This document shows positions 22,911-33,863 of a stretch of DNA of 64,000 nt, piece by piece (the stretch's first letter is position 1; each line of letters begins with the position of its first letter). Made by a program: the position numbers and the translations under genes. The notes under the pieces are model-generated. The model did not search any database and had not been told where the DNA came from. It worked only from the letters and a program-made list of their open reading frames with translations. Source of the stretch: Pictodentalium vernedei (Eukaryota; Mollusca; Scaphopoda; Dentaliida; Dentaliidae); assembly GCA_031216915.1 (NCBI GenBank), contig CM062289.1:392796674-392860673 (forward strand), in the 5' to 3' direction.

Positions 22911-23478
22911 TAGTGCTCAAACGACTAGTGAATTCCAAAGTCGACTAGTTAATACCCAAAAGTCAAGTCGACTTCGATTAGTCATTGGTGATAACTTGTC
23001 TCCTTATAACAGTATTGGTGTTCCGGTAGAGTGCTGAAGGTCCAAATTTGGTTTCACTTGGGCATTCATATACAGCAACTTACTGGAACATTATTCTGTT
23101 AATGTGCTTCTAATTATGCTAAGAGTGAAATTATATAGTCTTATTTAATTTGCCTTGTTGCGATTTATGGGAGAGTGCCAATAGGCACTCTCCCATAAAT
23201 TGCAACAAGGCAAATTCATAACATATCCTGATAGCCCAAAATAATTCAGCACTCTACTGGTACCAGTTAAAACAAACTACTGTCACTACTATTAGATGGC
23301 AATAGATGTATACATTGATTGCCCAATATTGCTGTTCAAACTGTCTGACAGTGGCACAGAAGGGATACTATTTACCTAAAAGCTTGAACTCCTCCGACTA
23401 GTCGACTGCACAATTGAGGGTCGACTACTGGTTTGCCCAGAGGCGACATCGACTAGTCGACTAATCGTTGGAGTACTA
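22911..23478. mobile_element. hAT-type MITE with CGACTAGTCG ends
   Basis: A 568-bp element with a perfect 8-bp target duplication GTTGTAAC (22903-22910, 23479-23486). Termini are TAGTGCTCAAACGA and TCGTTGGAGTACTA, typical of hAT ends. Both ends contain multiple GTCGACTAGTCGA-like motifs. The centre is a near-perfect hairpin at about 23153-23213 (GGGAGAGTGCCAATAGGC). No coding sequence is seen. Confidence 0.85.
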
Positions 23479-23670
23479 GTTGTAACTGTACCACGTGTGG
23501 ATATTTCAATCCAGATTCTGAGGATATATGATACTATAAAATACTCAAGTCGACTATCGCGTACTATGTCCCTTGGTTGGGATTGGTAGGATTAAAAAGA
23601 ATTTTGTCCACCTGGTGTATGATACAGTTGAATATCGACCAACGTAGTATTCACAAGAGTGGGATTAATA

Positions 23671-24029
23671 TTTATTTATTTATTTATTGGTGTTTAAGGT
23701 CACATATTTCTGCACAATGGCTAACCATGACCGTGACGGTTTTACGGGTGGAGGAAGCCGGAGTACCCGGAGAGAACCACCGAGCAACGGCGAGCAACTG
23801 TCAGCTCCCCAACATACCAACTCCACACAAGCAAGGTTAGCATTGGTTGAAGACAGGTGCACCATCGACGTGCAGTACGCCTTAGTACACAGCGTCGCCG
23901 TGCCCCCACGTGGGCAATGGGGATTAAGCGTCTTGCCCAAGGACACAACGCGGTTGCCGCAGGTGGGATTCGAACCGAGGACCTCTCGGCTCGCAGCCTG
24001 CGCCTATACCAACTTAGCCACCGCGCCCC
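23671..24029 (-). mobile_element. SINE with tRNA-like head (type 1)
   Basis: Full-length minus-strand copy. The tail (TTTATTTATTTATTGGTG) is at its left and the head with GGTTCGAATCCCACC near its right. The perfect 13-bp duplication AGTGGGATTAATA is at 23658-23670 and 24030-24042. It is among the best-preserved copies here. Confidence 0.9.
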
Positions 24030-24577
24030 AGTGGGATTAATAAACATGCAATAAAATTCTAATTGCCAAACATTCAACAGTGTTATTGATAGACTTCAAA
24101 ATGGCGTTTATGTTGTGCTCTTTGCTATATGAGCATCAATAAGAATTGTCTGAGGGACGCGCCCGGCTTCAGCGACCAAGAGCCACGTACTACAATCGTG
24201 CATTTTCATTGATATCCCGACCTCCCTCTATCTCAATGACTGGTTGAATTGACGTGGATGGTACCCCAGTTTGCTGATTTCATCATTGGATTCACTAAAT
24301 GATATGAAAGGTGAGGGGCAGATCGTATAGAGTAGACCGAAGCAGTCGTGGAAGCTGTTCGGAATGAGGATGGGTTTAAAAGATAAGAAGGATGCAAAAT
24401 TTGGAATTTGAGACTTGAAATGTGAGGCGTATCCATCATTTAAGTTGTCATGAAAGTAATAGAAATTGTGCTGAAAAGAGTGTTCACTTTTTTGGGGAAG
24501 TCAAGAAGGGATACATTCTTGACTAATATTATGGGTATGGCTGGAATTCTGAGTCAGGCCCAAATATCTTAGGTAAA

Positions 24578-24800
24578 GCCTTTAAAACCGAGAGGCCGTT
24601 TTCCGGCCCAGGAACATGATACGTTATAATTTCGTTAAGTAGGATGGCTGCTGAGTGAATGTTTGAGTGGACCAATCAATATCTTCAACGTGCAGCCCTA
24701 AGGCTGCACGTTGAAAATATTAATTTGTCTACCCCCAAATAATGAATGTGGACTCTTCCAATTGCTGCCGACATAGAAGATACCACCAGAGTTCAAGGGG
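24578..24800. mobile_element. Family B MITE, copy 4
   Basis: Hairpin core ACGTGCAGCCCTAAGG at about 24688-24720. The right end GTTCAAGGGG is followed by TTAA (24801-24804). The left TTAA is mutated. It lies outside the segmental units, showing that the family moved independently. Confidence 0.7.
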
Positions 24801-24804
24801 TTAA

Positions 24805-25347
24805 GGATGGGGCGTTTGGATACCAGCTTCATTTTCTCAGCATTTATCCAGCATCAGCAACATAGCAGATCCAGTAAAACAGATCAGGCCAACATCGGGA
24901 AGAGATGACGATCAACGTTTGGAACGCGATGTGGAAATATGTAGCCTATAAGTCCGGTGGTTGGTTTACCATTTTTCTCAATGTTGGAAGGAGGTATCTC
25001 GCCCTTCCCCTGGAAACTTGGCAAATGCATCTTATAGCGACGAATGAATGTAATATCGGAGGATGGTCAACTATCGTCCAGTCTTGCATTGAACTGCCGC
25101 GATAAGATACCTAGGCATTACACTTCGTACGCCCGGTGTAGTAAGATAGCTAGGATGGCGAACATGTATGTATGTGCTTGTGGTAGAAAGAGTACACGAG
25201 TGTCTGACCTTTCATTTAGTCGTATTTATATTTTTTGTTTCTCCGAACATTGGTACGACCAAAACCGACCGGTAGTACAAAGATCCATTCTCCCGAACAT
25301 TAGTTGGGTTGAACAGATGAATGCTAATAACATTGTCAGAGACTTTT
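24805..25347. other. No recognisable feature
   Basis: Non-repetitive by eye. Short open frames here have no recognisable domain and no splice or start context worth reporting. Confidence 0.5.
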
Positions 25348-25620
25348 ATTTATTTATTATTGTTTAAGGTCACATATTTTTGCACAATCGCTAATCGTGA
25401 CCAGAACATGGATGTAAAGTCAAGTTTAGTCAATCGTTTATAACCATGTTGCCCATTTTAGAGGACTTCCACCCCATGCATTGGTGAGTGGGTCCTATTT
25501 TACCAGTAAAACAGAGGTTGTTTACCACCGTAAACAAGCAGTGCTTCACTCGCCGGGATTCCCACGGGGATTGTTTGACACTAAAACCTACTGCTTGTTC
25601 TTTGGTTGTACAGTTTGATG
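25348..25620 (-). repeat. Repeat R joined to the SINE 3' tail
   Basis: Read on the minus strand this ends GTCACGATTAGCGATTGTGC, AAAAATATGTGACC and an (AATA)n run, the same tail as the SINEs. The upstream body differs from the SINE body and matches 15325-15490 and 41395-41530. SINE tails are commonly borrowed from the LINE that moves them, so this may be the truncated 3' end of that LINE or a SINE with another body. Confidence 0.55.
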
Positions 25621-25859
25621 AAGTTATATTCCGGTAATGACGACGCGTGCGGTACTGTCGTTACATGAATGGACACATAATGCCGTCAGGATTGTGACTG
25701 CATCGCGATCTTCTAAAAATTCTCTGCCCACTTTCCTGCCCACAATAATGTGAACTTTAACTTGCTAAAAAGAAATGCGCCAACTTTGCATGTCAGATGC
25801 AATTTCGTGTGTTTTTTCTTCATTCGGTTCATATTTCGACATCTTTTGTTTCGTCCCAT

Positions 25860-25990
25860 GACTGGAACAAGACGCCATCTGCAATGCTTTAGCATTGCAG
25901 ATAGCGCCTTGTTTCACTTCATGGGCGACCCGCGACTGGAACAAGGCGGCATCTGCAATGCTTTGGCATTGCAGATAGCGCCTTGTTTCA
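25860..25990. repeat. Two tandem hairpins
   Basis: Two units with a period of about 74 bp each hold a hairpin: 25866-25914 and 25939-25988. Arms are ACAAGRCGSCATCTGCAATGC and complement, with loops of only 4 nt (TTTA/TTTG). The loop is too tight for a typical microRNA precursor, so I class them as a tandem foldback repeat. Confidence 0.7.
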
Positions 25991-26044
25991 TTTAAGGGTC
26001 GATTTATGTAATCTCCTTCCACTGGTTTCAATGTGTCGCAGGAG

Positions 26045-26395
26045 GAGAAATTTATTATTTATTGGGGTTTAACGACACTTTCGACAGCCAGGGCCACTTC
26101 GTGTCGAACAGTTTTACGGATGGAGGAAGCCAGAATACCCGAGAGAACCTCCGATCAGCGACTAACAACTGTCAAACTCTTCAACGTACTAACTCCGCAT
26201 AAGCAGGGTTAGCATTAGTTGAACAAAAGTGCACCATCGACGTACAGTACATCTTAGCGCACAGCGCCACCACGCCCCCACGTGAGGAATCGGGATTAAG
26301 TGCATTGCCCAAGGACACAACGCAGTTATCCCTGGCGGGGATCGAATCGTGAAGCTTTCGGTTTGAAGACCAATGCCGTAACCACCGAGATCCAC
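26045..26395 (-). mobile_element. SINE with second tRNA-like head (type 2), decayed
   Basis: The body carries the SINE landmarks in reverse (CTTGCCCAAGGACACAACGC equivalent at about 26305). The head reads GTGGTTACGGCATTGGTCTT then GATTCGATCCCCGCC on the minus strand, unlike type 1. The tail lacks the GCCATTGTGCAG part and carries TCGTTAAACCCCAATAAAT instead. Target duplication not clear. Confidence 0.75.
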
Positions 26396-26399
26396 GAGA

Positions 26400-26925
26400 G
26401 AAGAAGAAAAAAGTCTACTTTTATGATCTCAATACTGTAATGATAGTACTGTCAACATCTAGTGATGGGTAGTTGTGGTCTATTTGACAACCTTTCTGCA
26501 AAGGGAAGGTGATAATGCTCTTTCACAGTGAAGCGACAGATGCGAATTTTTAATAGCTCATAGTCTGTAGTCAGTTCCCAAGAGCAGGTGTGGCGGTCGA
26601 CAAATGTACTTAACGTTTGCAAAAGTGTTAAGCTAGGGATCAGGTGGATGGTTATGCTACATGTAGCTGTGTAAATCAATTAAATAACTACCACCAATGC
26701 ATTTTAGATGATTTGGTTTATGAAAACAATCCCATCTTAACACATACCATCATCAAGTATGCTTTCCCACATATATGCACCAGTATTCCAGTGGGTTGTT
26801 CACTTAGGTTCTCCTCTGTAATATTTCCGAGACTGTATGTAATCAGTCTGTTTTGAAAACTCTAAAACTGTCATCTACACAAACTTCGGTATGCCTGCTC
26901 CAGAGTTCGTAATATATGTCATGAC
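26400..26925. other. No recognisable feature
   Basis: No repeat motif shared with the rest of the window, no supported reading frame. Confidence 0.5.
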
Positions 26926-26930
26926 GTCGG

Positions 26931-26986
26931 CTGAGTACTAGAATGTTCTATGTCCCATAGGGGACATAGAACATTATAGCACTCAG
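26931..26986. repeat. Family C hairpin, copy 2
   Basis: A 56-bp inverted repeat centred on TCCCATAGGGGA with GTTCTATG/CATAGAAC arms and CTGAGT/ACTCAG ends. The next 27,000-27,670 holds only the half-copy of the 13867 hairpin and no supported gene. Confidence 0.7.
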
Positions 26987-27671
26987 GCGACGATGGGTTG
27001 ATATCTCCATGGTATACATGGCGGAGACTTCGACCGCCTGAGAGTATATTATAGTACAAACAACTACTTCAAATTAAATTATAAGAATTGGAATGAATTA
27101 TATGTCGTTCCATTGGAGTACGAATGTGTGAAGAGAATGTCAGGTTTTGTATGAAGCGATACTTCGTTCAAACAATATTTATTCAAAAAGGATTGATAAT
27201 TACATGTAACAAATATATTTTATAAAATATACATGAACAATAGAAGTTATTGTACTTTTGTGTAGTTATCTGTAATAACAGGATTCGACATCAAGCCTAG
27301 GGCTTATGTGAGTTGTCTCCTCCTGAAAGTGGAAAGTTAAAACACAATAATGTTTGCTTTTGGGTAATACAACAGAGGTACATTTATTTTTAAACTGATT
27401 CAGGTGCTGGAGAAAATAGGCGTAAAAGTGAGATCATTGAACGAGGTGAACAAATAGGGGGCCAGTTTGCTAATTTATTAAATGTCTGTTCTATGGAATC
27501 CCCATCTACAGCAACACTAAACCATGCGGCAAATATAAATCTGTTCCGCCCATACGTGAGGAACGAAAATTGTTGAAGGACTATTTTTATAAAGAATCGA
27601 AATTTCAATGGACTTTTCTACAAATCGTGTACCGCAATTACAATTTGAATCGCCAACGATAGCTCAAAATC

Positions 27672-28155
27672 GGCCCCTGAGTTTCAATGTGTTCTATGTA
27701 CCAGTAGGCACATTATTTATTTTATTTTATTGGTGTTTAAAGTCATATACTTATGCACAATGGCTAATCATGACCGTGACAGTTTTACTGGTGAAGGAAG
27801 TCGGAGTACCCGGAGAGAACCACCGAGCAACGACGAGTGGCTGCCAGCTCCCCAACATCGTAACTCCGCACTGCAGCACAGGAAGGGTTAGATTGGTTGA
27901 AGACATGCGTACCATCGACGTGCAGTACGCCTAAGTACACGGTGTCATCGGGCCCCCATGTGGGCAAACGGGGTTAAGTGCCTTGCCTAAGGACACAACG
28001 CGGGAGTCCGAATTGATCTCTCAGACGGTCACCCATCCTAGGATGAACCGGGCTCGACGTTGCTTAACTTCGGTGATCTGACGAGAACCGGTTACCGCAA
28101 TGCCACCGCGCCCCTGACAGTAGGCACACAGAACACATTGAAACTCAGGGGACGA
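27672..28155. repeat. Family C hairpin, copy 3, split by a SINE
   Basis: The left arm (CCCCTGAGTTTCAATGTGTT, 27675-27712) and right arm (28118-28153) form the usual palindrome once the SINE at 27713-28117 is removed. The SINE duplicated CAGTAGGCACA. Confidence 0.8.
27713..28117 (-). mobile_element. SINE with 5S rRNA-like head
   Basis: Read on the minus strand, the head has TTCTCGTCAGATCACCGAAG, TTAAGCAACGTCGA and GGATGGGTGACC. These follow the 5S rRNA region with the internal promoter (A box TAAGCA, intermediate element GGATGGG). The body and tail are those of the tRNA-headed SINEs. The target duplication CAGTAGGCACA is perfect (27702-27712, 28118-28128). Confidence 0.9.
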
Positions 28156-28296
28156 AATAGTAACACGGGTTCCCCTCTCAAATTTAGTTGGCGATAAAAT
28201 CTGTTCTTTTTGTTGATAGTAACTGTTGTCAAATGAATTCCTGGGTGTTCTTCTAATAATTGTTTTATAGACGCGAAGGCGTGAAATAAACACGGA

Positions 28297-28430
28297 CGAC
28301 ACGAGCGTGTGAATGGGTTAATCGATATGGCACTTGTGCCATCGCGGAAGGACAAAACTCGATGCCTCTCGTTCTATCATTCCGCGCTGGCACTCTTGCC
28401 ATATCGATTAACCCATTCACACGCGTGTCG
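28297..28430. repeat. 134-bp hairpin
   Basis: Arms of about 48 bp (CGACACGAGCGTGTGAATGG...TTAATCGATATGGCA and complement) flank a loop of about 30 nt. The short terminal motif resembles no other family here. Confidence 0.75.
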
Positions 28431-28907
28431 TTCTGTGTATGTCATGTCGCCAGTAATTTGACATGGCCGCTGATAATTCACGTCGAGATGAATAGGGGAG
28501 TTCAATCCTCGCTTGGAGGTTAATTTCAAGGGTAGGTTACTCCGCTTATCTGCTGCATCACATCCTACCGAAATGATAGTTGTTTGAATTGCTATATTTT
28601 TTTTAAAACGATGCCACTGCCTGAACCATTTTAAGAAACACGTTTTGTCTCTATAAACAGGCAAAGGTCAACAAAAATCTTTTTTCTCAAGCGACTTTAA
28701 TTTTACAACGCCTCGCAAATCGCCTATTGTTTTTTGAAGAATATAGTTTGATGCCTGCGAAACACGAATATGTGAATGATGTACAGATTTTTCAAACCAA
28801 ATTGAATATTCAATGCAGTTAGCTGTTATTGACAAAAACAGATGTTGATATTGAAAAGCTAATACCGTTTTACCATTTTTCCTGCTACGCCTCTAAAAAC
28901 AACGAGA

Positions 28908-28973
28908 TTTGATGATGTGAAAGCTGTTACGCTGTGACTGTTGTCACAGCGTAACAGCTTTCATGTCATCAAA
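28908..28973. repeat. 66-bp near-perfect hairpin
   Basis: Arms TTTGATGATGTGAAAGCTGT and complement, meeting around GTGACTGTTGTCAC. It is followed at 28986 by a 17-nt G run. Confidence 0.8.
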
Positions 28974-29004
28974 CGTCGCCAATGCGGGGGGGGGGGGGGG
29001 GGTT

Positions 29005-29205
29005 ACAAACGTGGACTGACTTGACACCACCGTCGGGTGCGGGAGGCAGATTTAGTTCGACGTTTTTTTTTCTGAGGGCACTCTAGCAATCCAGTTGTGG
29101 ATTGGCGTGACGCCGTCTTGGGTGGGTCAGATTTAGTGACGTTTTTCGCTGGCGTACCAGAAATCCAGTCGTGGATTGACTTGACGCCATCTTGTTGGGT
29201 TGCGG
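29005..29205. repeat. Tandem repeat, about 75-bp unit, 2.6 copies
   Basis: Units contain GTGGATTGRCKTGACGCC, CAGATTTAGT and ATCCAGT in order at about 29010, 29093 and 29170. The block is followed by repeats of a GGACATT/GTCC theme up to 29620 and by G runs at 29421 and 29699. Confidence 0.65.
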
Positions 29206-29540
29206 CAGGGGCGGACTGGGCCAAGAAAAGTTACCGGGGAATGCACCAAGTTAACTCCAGACCCGAAGAAAATTTTGATTTTGTGAACTGAAAGAACGCG
29301 ACTTCCTTGCGTCGGAGCGATCAATGGCAGTCCACAAAAAGGACATTTAGATGGCATTTTCGTATCTTCATCGATCATTCGACAAAAATGGTTCTACGGG
29401 GCGGAGCGGTGGCGGGGGCTGGGGGGGGGGGGGGCATCGGAAAGACCATAGTTCGACCTAATCGGAGAAAATTTTGATTTTTGAAATTGAATGAACCATT
29501 TTTCCTTTCATCATAGCGATCAATGACAGGCTTGATTGCT

Positions 29541-29607
29541 GGTATATCCAAATGTCCTCTATGTGGACTGCCAACGGCAGTCCACATAGAGAACATTTCG
29601 ATATACC
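29541..29607. repeat. Hairpin between G-rich tracts
   Basis: Arms GGTATATCCAAATGTCCTCT and complement, centred on CTGCCAACGGCAG. A weaker relative of its arm occurs at 29329-29352 (CAGTCCACAAAAAGGACATT). It may be the centre of a TIR element between about 28986 and 29820, but no target duplication is visible. Confidence 0.7.
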
Positions 29608-30189
29608 GACAATCTATGCGATCAGATCCATTTCGCCTTTTGGTCATTTTCACGAAATATCGCGTACCAACAGGTGTTGGGCCGCATCAATATTGGTGGG
29701 GTGGGGGGGGGGGGGGGCTCTGGGGAAACCCAATAGGGGGCCCACCTGGAATTTTCCCGGTGGACCATGCGACCAGTCCACCTGTGAGTTGCGGTGATTT
29801 TCACCGACGTTTAAGAAATTCAGCGGTTGTCACCAGTAGCCATTCTACTTATCATTATGTAACTAACACGTCAGTGATCTTGCGATGCAGCTATGAGCTA
29901 TCCCTACGTCACTCCAAAAATCCTTTTTGAATGAGGTTTAGAGTCTGAGTTCCTCAATTTCAACAATGGCTATGGAAACGTACAAAAATAATTTTAGTTT
30001 TGTCATTCTGATCTAACCTTTGAGCACAAGAAATCACGCGATTCGAATTGAAAAAAAGTTTCGGAAGTTAATTCTGTATTACTTCCGGATATCCAGTACT
30101 TTGCAGTGTGCGCACAGTTTACCAGAAGACTGTTGGGGTGGAAGTGAAATTAAACGGAAACGCAGAGACCCGGAACAGGACCAACGACT

Positions 30190-30335
30190 TGTGCAGAGTT
30201 CGTAAATTTGAGAGTCTGATAGTTGTTTTCCACTGCTCTGTGGTTATCTCCGGTTCTTCCGGCTTCTCCAGTCCGTAAAACTGCCCGATACGGCGTGGCC
30301 CTGGCTGCTAAAGTGCCACAAAACCCCGATAAACT
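30190..30335 (+). mobile_element. Decayed SINE fragment (body only)
   Basis: It retains the body words TCTGATAGTTGTTTTCCACT...CTCTGTGGTTATCTCCGG, CCGGCTTCTCCAG and GTAAAACTGCC. Head and tail are lost. Confidence 0.6.
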
Positions 30336-30586
30336 GTAAGCAAACATAAACATTCTTCATGGCTGACAATTTTCGTTGTTGGAAGAAATTTTCTTGAAAG
30401 TTAGCTCCCCTTAATTTTGCCAGTGAATTTGATCCTTTGGGTATGGGAAATTCATATAAAAATAGAAATTTAGAAATTTTAGCGAAGTTGTACCATTGAT
30501 GTGCATCATTTCACAAAATTCAGGCATTTTCATGTAGAGTAGTTATAAAAATACATAAGCTGTTTTTTTTAACAATTTCTTCCAAA

Positions 30587-30968
30587 GGTGGGGCGCGGTA
30601 ACCGGTTCTCGTCAGATTACCGAACAACGTCGAAAGCAGTTAGTAGTTGGATGGGTGACCATTTCAGCGACTGAGTCATGTTCCCGCGTTGTGTACTTGG
30701 GCAAGGTACTTAACCACGATTGCCTACATGGGGGCACGATGACGCTGTGTACTAAGGCATACTGCACGTCGATAGTGCGCATATCTTCAACCAATTTAAC
30801 CCTGCCTGTGCCGCATTTCAGAGTTCAGAGTTATGATGTTGGAGAGCTGACAGCTGCTCGGTGGTTCTCTCCGGGTACTCCGGCTTCTTCCACCCATAAA
30901 CCTATCTCCGAAAGATATGACCCTGGCTGTTAATGTGTCGTTAAACCCTAATAAATAATAATAAATAA
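30587..30968 (+). mobile_element. SINE with 5S rRNA-like head
   Basis: The head has GGTTCTCGTCAGATTACCGA and GTTAGTAGTTGGATGGGTG. The body is normal, the tail (AATAA)n. The target duplication is imperfect (ATTTCTTCCAAA at 30575-30586, AATTTTTCCAAA around 30968-30979). The 5S part has lost about 8 nt around its A box (CGAACAACG), relative to the copy at 31085. Confidence 0.85.
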
Positions 30969-31084
30969 ATTTTTCCAAATCAGTTTGAGCGTTTGACTAT
31001 TATTCTGTTTAAACCCGTTTGAAATAAGAAAACGGCGCTTTCACCATCTTTTGATGTTCTGTAACATTTTTTTCGGGAGGGGGG

Positions 31085-31496
31085 GGGGGGCGGTGGCGTC
31101 GCGGTAACCGGTTCTCGTCAGATCACCGAAGTTAAGCAACGTCGAGCGCGGTTAGTAGTTGGATGGGTGACCATTTCAACGACTGATTCGCGCTCCCGCG
31201 TTGTGTCCTTGGGCAAGGCACTTAACCCCGATTGCCTACATGAGGGCACGATGACGCTGTGTACTAAGGCGTACTGCACGTCGACGGTGCGCATGTCTTC
31301 AACCAATCTAACCCTGCCTGTGTCGCGATGTAGAGTTCAGAGAGAACGATGATGGAGAGCTGGCAGCTGCTCGTCGTTGCTCGGTGGTCCTCTCCGGGTA
31401 CTCCGGCTTCCTCCACCTGTAAAACTGTCACCGATGCATGATATGACCCTGGCTGTTAATGTGTCGTTAAACCCTAAAAAAACAAACAAAAAAACC
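31085..31496 (+). mobile_element. SINE with 5S rRNA-like head, best-preserved
   Basis: GGTTCTCGTCAGATCACCG, AAGTTAAGCAACGTCGAGCG and GTTAGTAGTTGGATGGGTGA follow the 5S rRNA internal promoter order (A box, intermediate element). They are joined at about 31195 to the usual body GTTGTGTCCTTGGGCAAGG. The tail is an A-rich run with AAAC. Target duplication AACATTTTTTC (31073-31084, 31497-31507) differs by one T. A 10-nt G run precedes the head. Confidence 0.9.
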
Positions 31497-31700
31497 AACA
31501 TTTTTTCTGTTCATTATATCAACAGTGTACGCATCGTGATACATAATACAGACACTATTCTTTCCGTTAATATGAAAGTCTAAGGGTTAAGATTTACTAA
31601 TTTTTTCCTGAGAAGAATAAAAATTTACAAATTTCTGTAAAAACACATTCCCGAAACAAAGGGCCAAAGTGGGCGTTTACTTGGTTGCTTCTAATTAGCT

Positions 31701-32073
31701 TGCCATATTTTTTAATTTATTGGTGTTTAAGGTCATATATTTCTGCACGATGGCTAATCATGACCATGACAGTTTTACGGGTGGAGGAAGCCGGAGTACC
31801 CGGAAAGAACCACCGAGCAACGGCGAGCAACAGTCAGCTCCCCAACATGCTAACTCCACACAAGCAGGGTTAGCATTGGTTGAAGACATGTGCACTATCG
31901 ACGTGCAGTACGCTTTTAGTACACAGCGTCACCGTGCCCCCACATGGGCAATGGCGGTGAAGGGTCTTGCCCAAGGACACAACGCGGTTGCCGCAGGTGG
32001 GATTCGAACCGAGGACCTCTCGGCTTGCAGCCTGCACCTCTACCTACCATACTGAGCCACCGCGCCCCCAACC
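31701..32073 (-). mobile_element. SINE with tRNA-like head (type 1)
   Basis: Full body with the head at the right (GGTTCGAATCCC equivalent at about 32000; GAGCCACCGCGCCCC at 32054). Flanks CTAATTAGCT (31691-31700) and CCAATTAGTC (32074-32083) suggest a duplication matching at 8 of 10. It lies in repeat L some 25-30 bp from the site used by the SINE in L copy 2, so the two look like separate insertions. Confidence 0.8.
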
Positions 32074-32098
32074 CCAATTAGTCAAGTTTTTAGTTGTA

Positions 32099-32163
32099 AC
32101 TTTTAATAAACGAAAACAACAGACAGCTCCGAGAGCTGTCTGTTGTTTTCGTTTATTAAAAGT
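32099..32163. repeat. 65-bp perfect-arm hairpin of repeat L
   Basis: Arms ACTTTTAATAAACGAAAACA and complement, meeting at GACAGCTCCGAGAGCTGTC. The other L copy keeps it at 56785-56849 with matching changes near the loop (TCCTAGAG...). Confidence 0.85.
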
Positions 32164-32300
32164 AACAAAAAGAAACTTCGCTTTATTTTCTACTGTTGCC
32201 ATATGAATATTTCAACAATTACATGCTTCTTAATTGGACCTTTCTCGTCCGTCTAATAATTTCAGGGGAGATAACTTGAAACTCCAAAGTCGTTTTTCAT

Positions 32301-33168
32301 GACGAGTTAAGACAGGGATGTAGAACTAATGGTATCACAGCACTTAATACTTTCCCATAGGCGACCATTATAACGTTTGAGCGAAAAAAATTATGATCGC
32401 ATCATTTTAATTTTGGCATTCAAATATCTTTGTCAAGTATAGCCCTTCAGACAACTTTTTTCTGCCCTGAAAACAGGGGGTCATGGGACAAATAAGAGAG
32501 AAAAGCTGACAGAAAGGGAAGTACCAGTCACGTGCACATATTTTTCGTGGAATTCCTAACAAAACCACACCAAAAGTCAGTTGTATTTATTAGGTCCGAA
32601 AGTCATCAAATCACCCTCTTTATTTATCTAGAATATTCAACAATAATGCGAGATGTCATTAGATTGTTTCAAATGTTTACTGAAACAATATATTTTCCCA
32701 AGGCTGCTTATTTTTAGAGATTGCATCACTTCCAACATTTCAAGGCGGGTAAATCTAATTCAAATATTTACTGTAGCGATACCCAATCGACTGTCCGTGT
32801 TCATATTTATCGCATGTCTTTTACTCATTTAATAGATTTGGTTGATTGCATTTGCTGCTAATTTAGAAGTCTCAGGGTTAATTCAAATCAACCTACTAAA
32901 ACTACGCAGTTTCTTTCACAAAGGCACCTCGACTTTAACCACCTCTGTAAATCTGTAAATCACAGTTGTTGTCACGACCTCAGACGCTTTCCTCTTTACT
33001 TCAGCACGTAACGTAATTACTTCAAACTCAACACAAAACTGCAATGCCGCCAATGACATTCGTAATCACGTTCCAAATGCATCACTGTTGTCAAAAAATC
33101 TAACACTAATTCCATCTTCTTTCAAAAAGTACTTTCGTACTTCTCGATTTCAATTGGCTTTATTTCGC
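32301..33168. other. No recognisable feature
   Basis: Apparently single-copy AT-rich sequence. No repeat motif, hairpin or supported reading frame was found. Confidence 0.5.
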
Positions 33169-33296
33169 TAATAGACCATTTTCACATGCGCCGTCTGACA
33201 TCCGGGACTCGATATGCCCGTCGAAACCAGCCATTCCGATTTGTTGCTAAAAATGGCATCCACGTCTGCAGTACTGTACAGAACCATGCATTCATA

Positions 33297-33750
33297 CACG
33301 CTAAAAACTAAAGTGTTAAAAACTACACTTGAAGTGCTGTATTTAACCCTTACTAAGTGCTGAACTAGCACTTTGTTCAAGTGTAGATATCCCAGAAATT
33401 GACAGGTGTGACAATAATACCACTCGACAAGTGTAATGTCGCGACACTTAAAAGGAAACAACGCAGATGACGCGGATCAGGCTCGAACTCTCGAGCCTGG
33501 TCCGCGTCGTCTGCGTTATGTCCTTTTAATTATGTCCCCTCCAAGCGCAAATCAAACTATGGACAATTCTGGAAGAACCACCAATGCTAGACACATGGGA
33601 AGTGCCATCCATTCAAGTTTCAGATGTCTGACGATTGTAATGTCTAAGTGCTTAAAGCATTGCACTTTGAGTGTTAAAATCAAACCCTAAGAGTTAGAAT
33701 AGGTTTAACACCTTGAAAGTGTCAGTTTTAACACTTTAGTTTTTAGTGTG
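33297..33750. mobile_element. TA-flanked (Tc1/mariner-type) MITE
   Basis: 454 bp with TA on both sides (33295-33296, 33751-33752) and terminal repeats CACGCTAAAAACTAAAGTG and complement. AAGTGT motifs recur in both halves. The central hairpin (about 33447-33515) has arms CGCAGATGACGCGGATCAGG. It lies within a larger TIR element and is therefore younger. Confidence 0.75.
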
Positions 33751-33819
33751 TATCGTTTGTTTGCACTTTATAAATATTTTTGTCATTGCTGTTGTTCTTT
33801 TGAAACAAAATTCGATTGC

Positions 33820-33863
33820 GTGCCTGCCTGTCTGCCTGTCTGCCTGTCTGCCTGCCTGCCTGC
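33820..33863. repeat. TGCC/TGTC microsatellite
   Basis: About 11 tetranucleotide units alternating TGCC and TGTC. Related ACGG/ACTG units occur at 59885-59930. Confidence 0.9.

Larger units (their letters stand above)
30340..32300. repeat. Long interspersed repeat L, copy 1
   Basis: Matches 55206-57000 in order: TGACAATTTTCGTTRTTGGA; AAAGTTAGCTCCCCTTA; CAGTTTGARCG; the CTTTTGATGTTCTGTAAC block; TGTTCATTATATCAA; and the hairpin at 32099 (versus 56785). Insertions in this copy are two 5S-headed SINEs and one tRNA-headed SINE. Without these the unit is about 0.8 kb. No coding sequence is recognised. Identity unknown. Confidence 0.7.

Noticed and set aside
25860-25990. MicroRNA cluster
   Set aside because: 4-nt loops and near-perfect full pairing do not fit normal precursors; kept only as a finding to check.
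31085-31200. Genuine 5S rRNA gene
   Set aside because: Only the internal part resembles 5S rRNA, it runs into the SINE body, and it has a retro-insertion target duplication.
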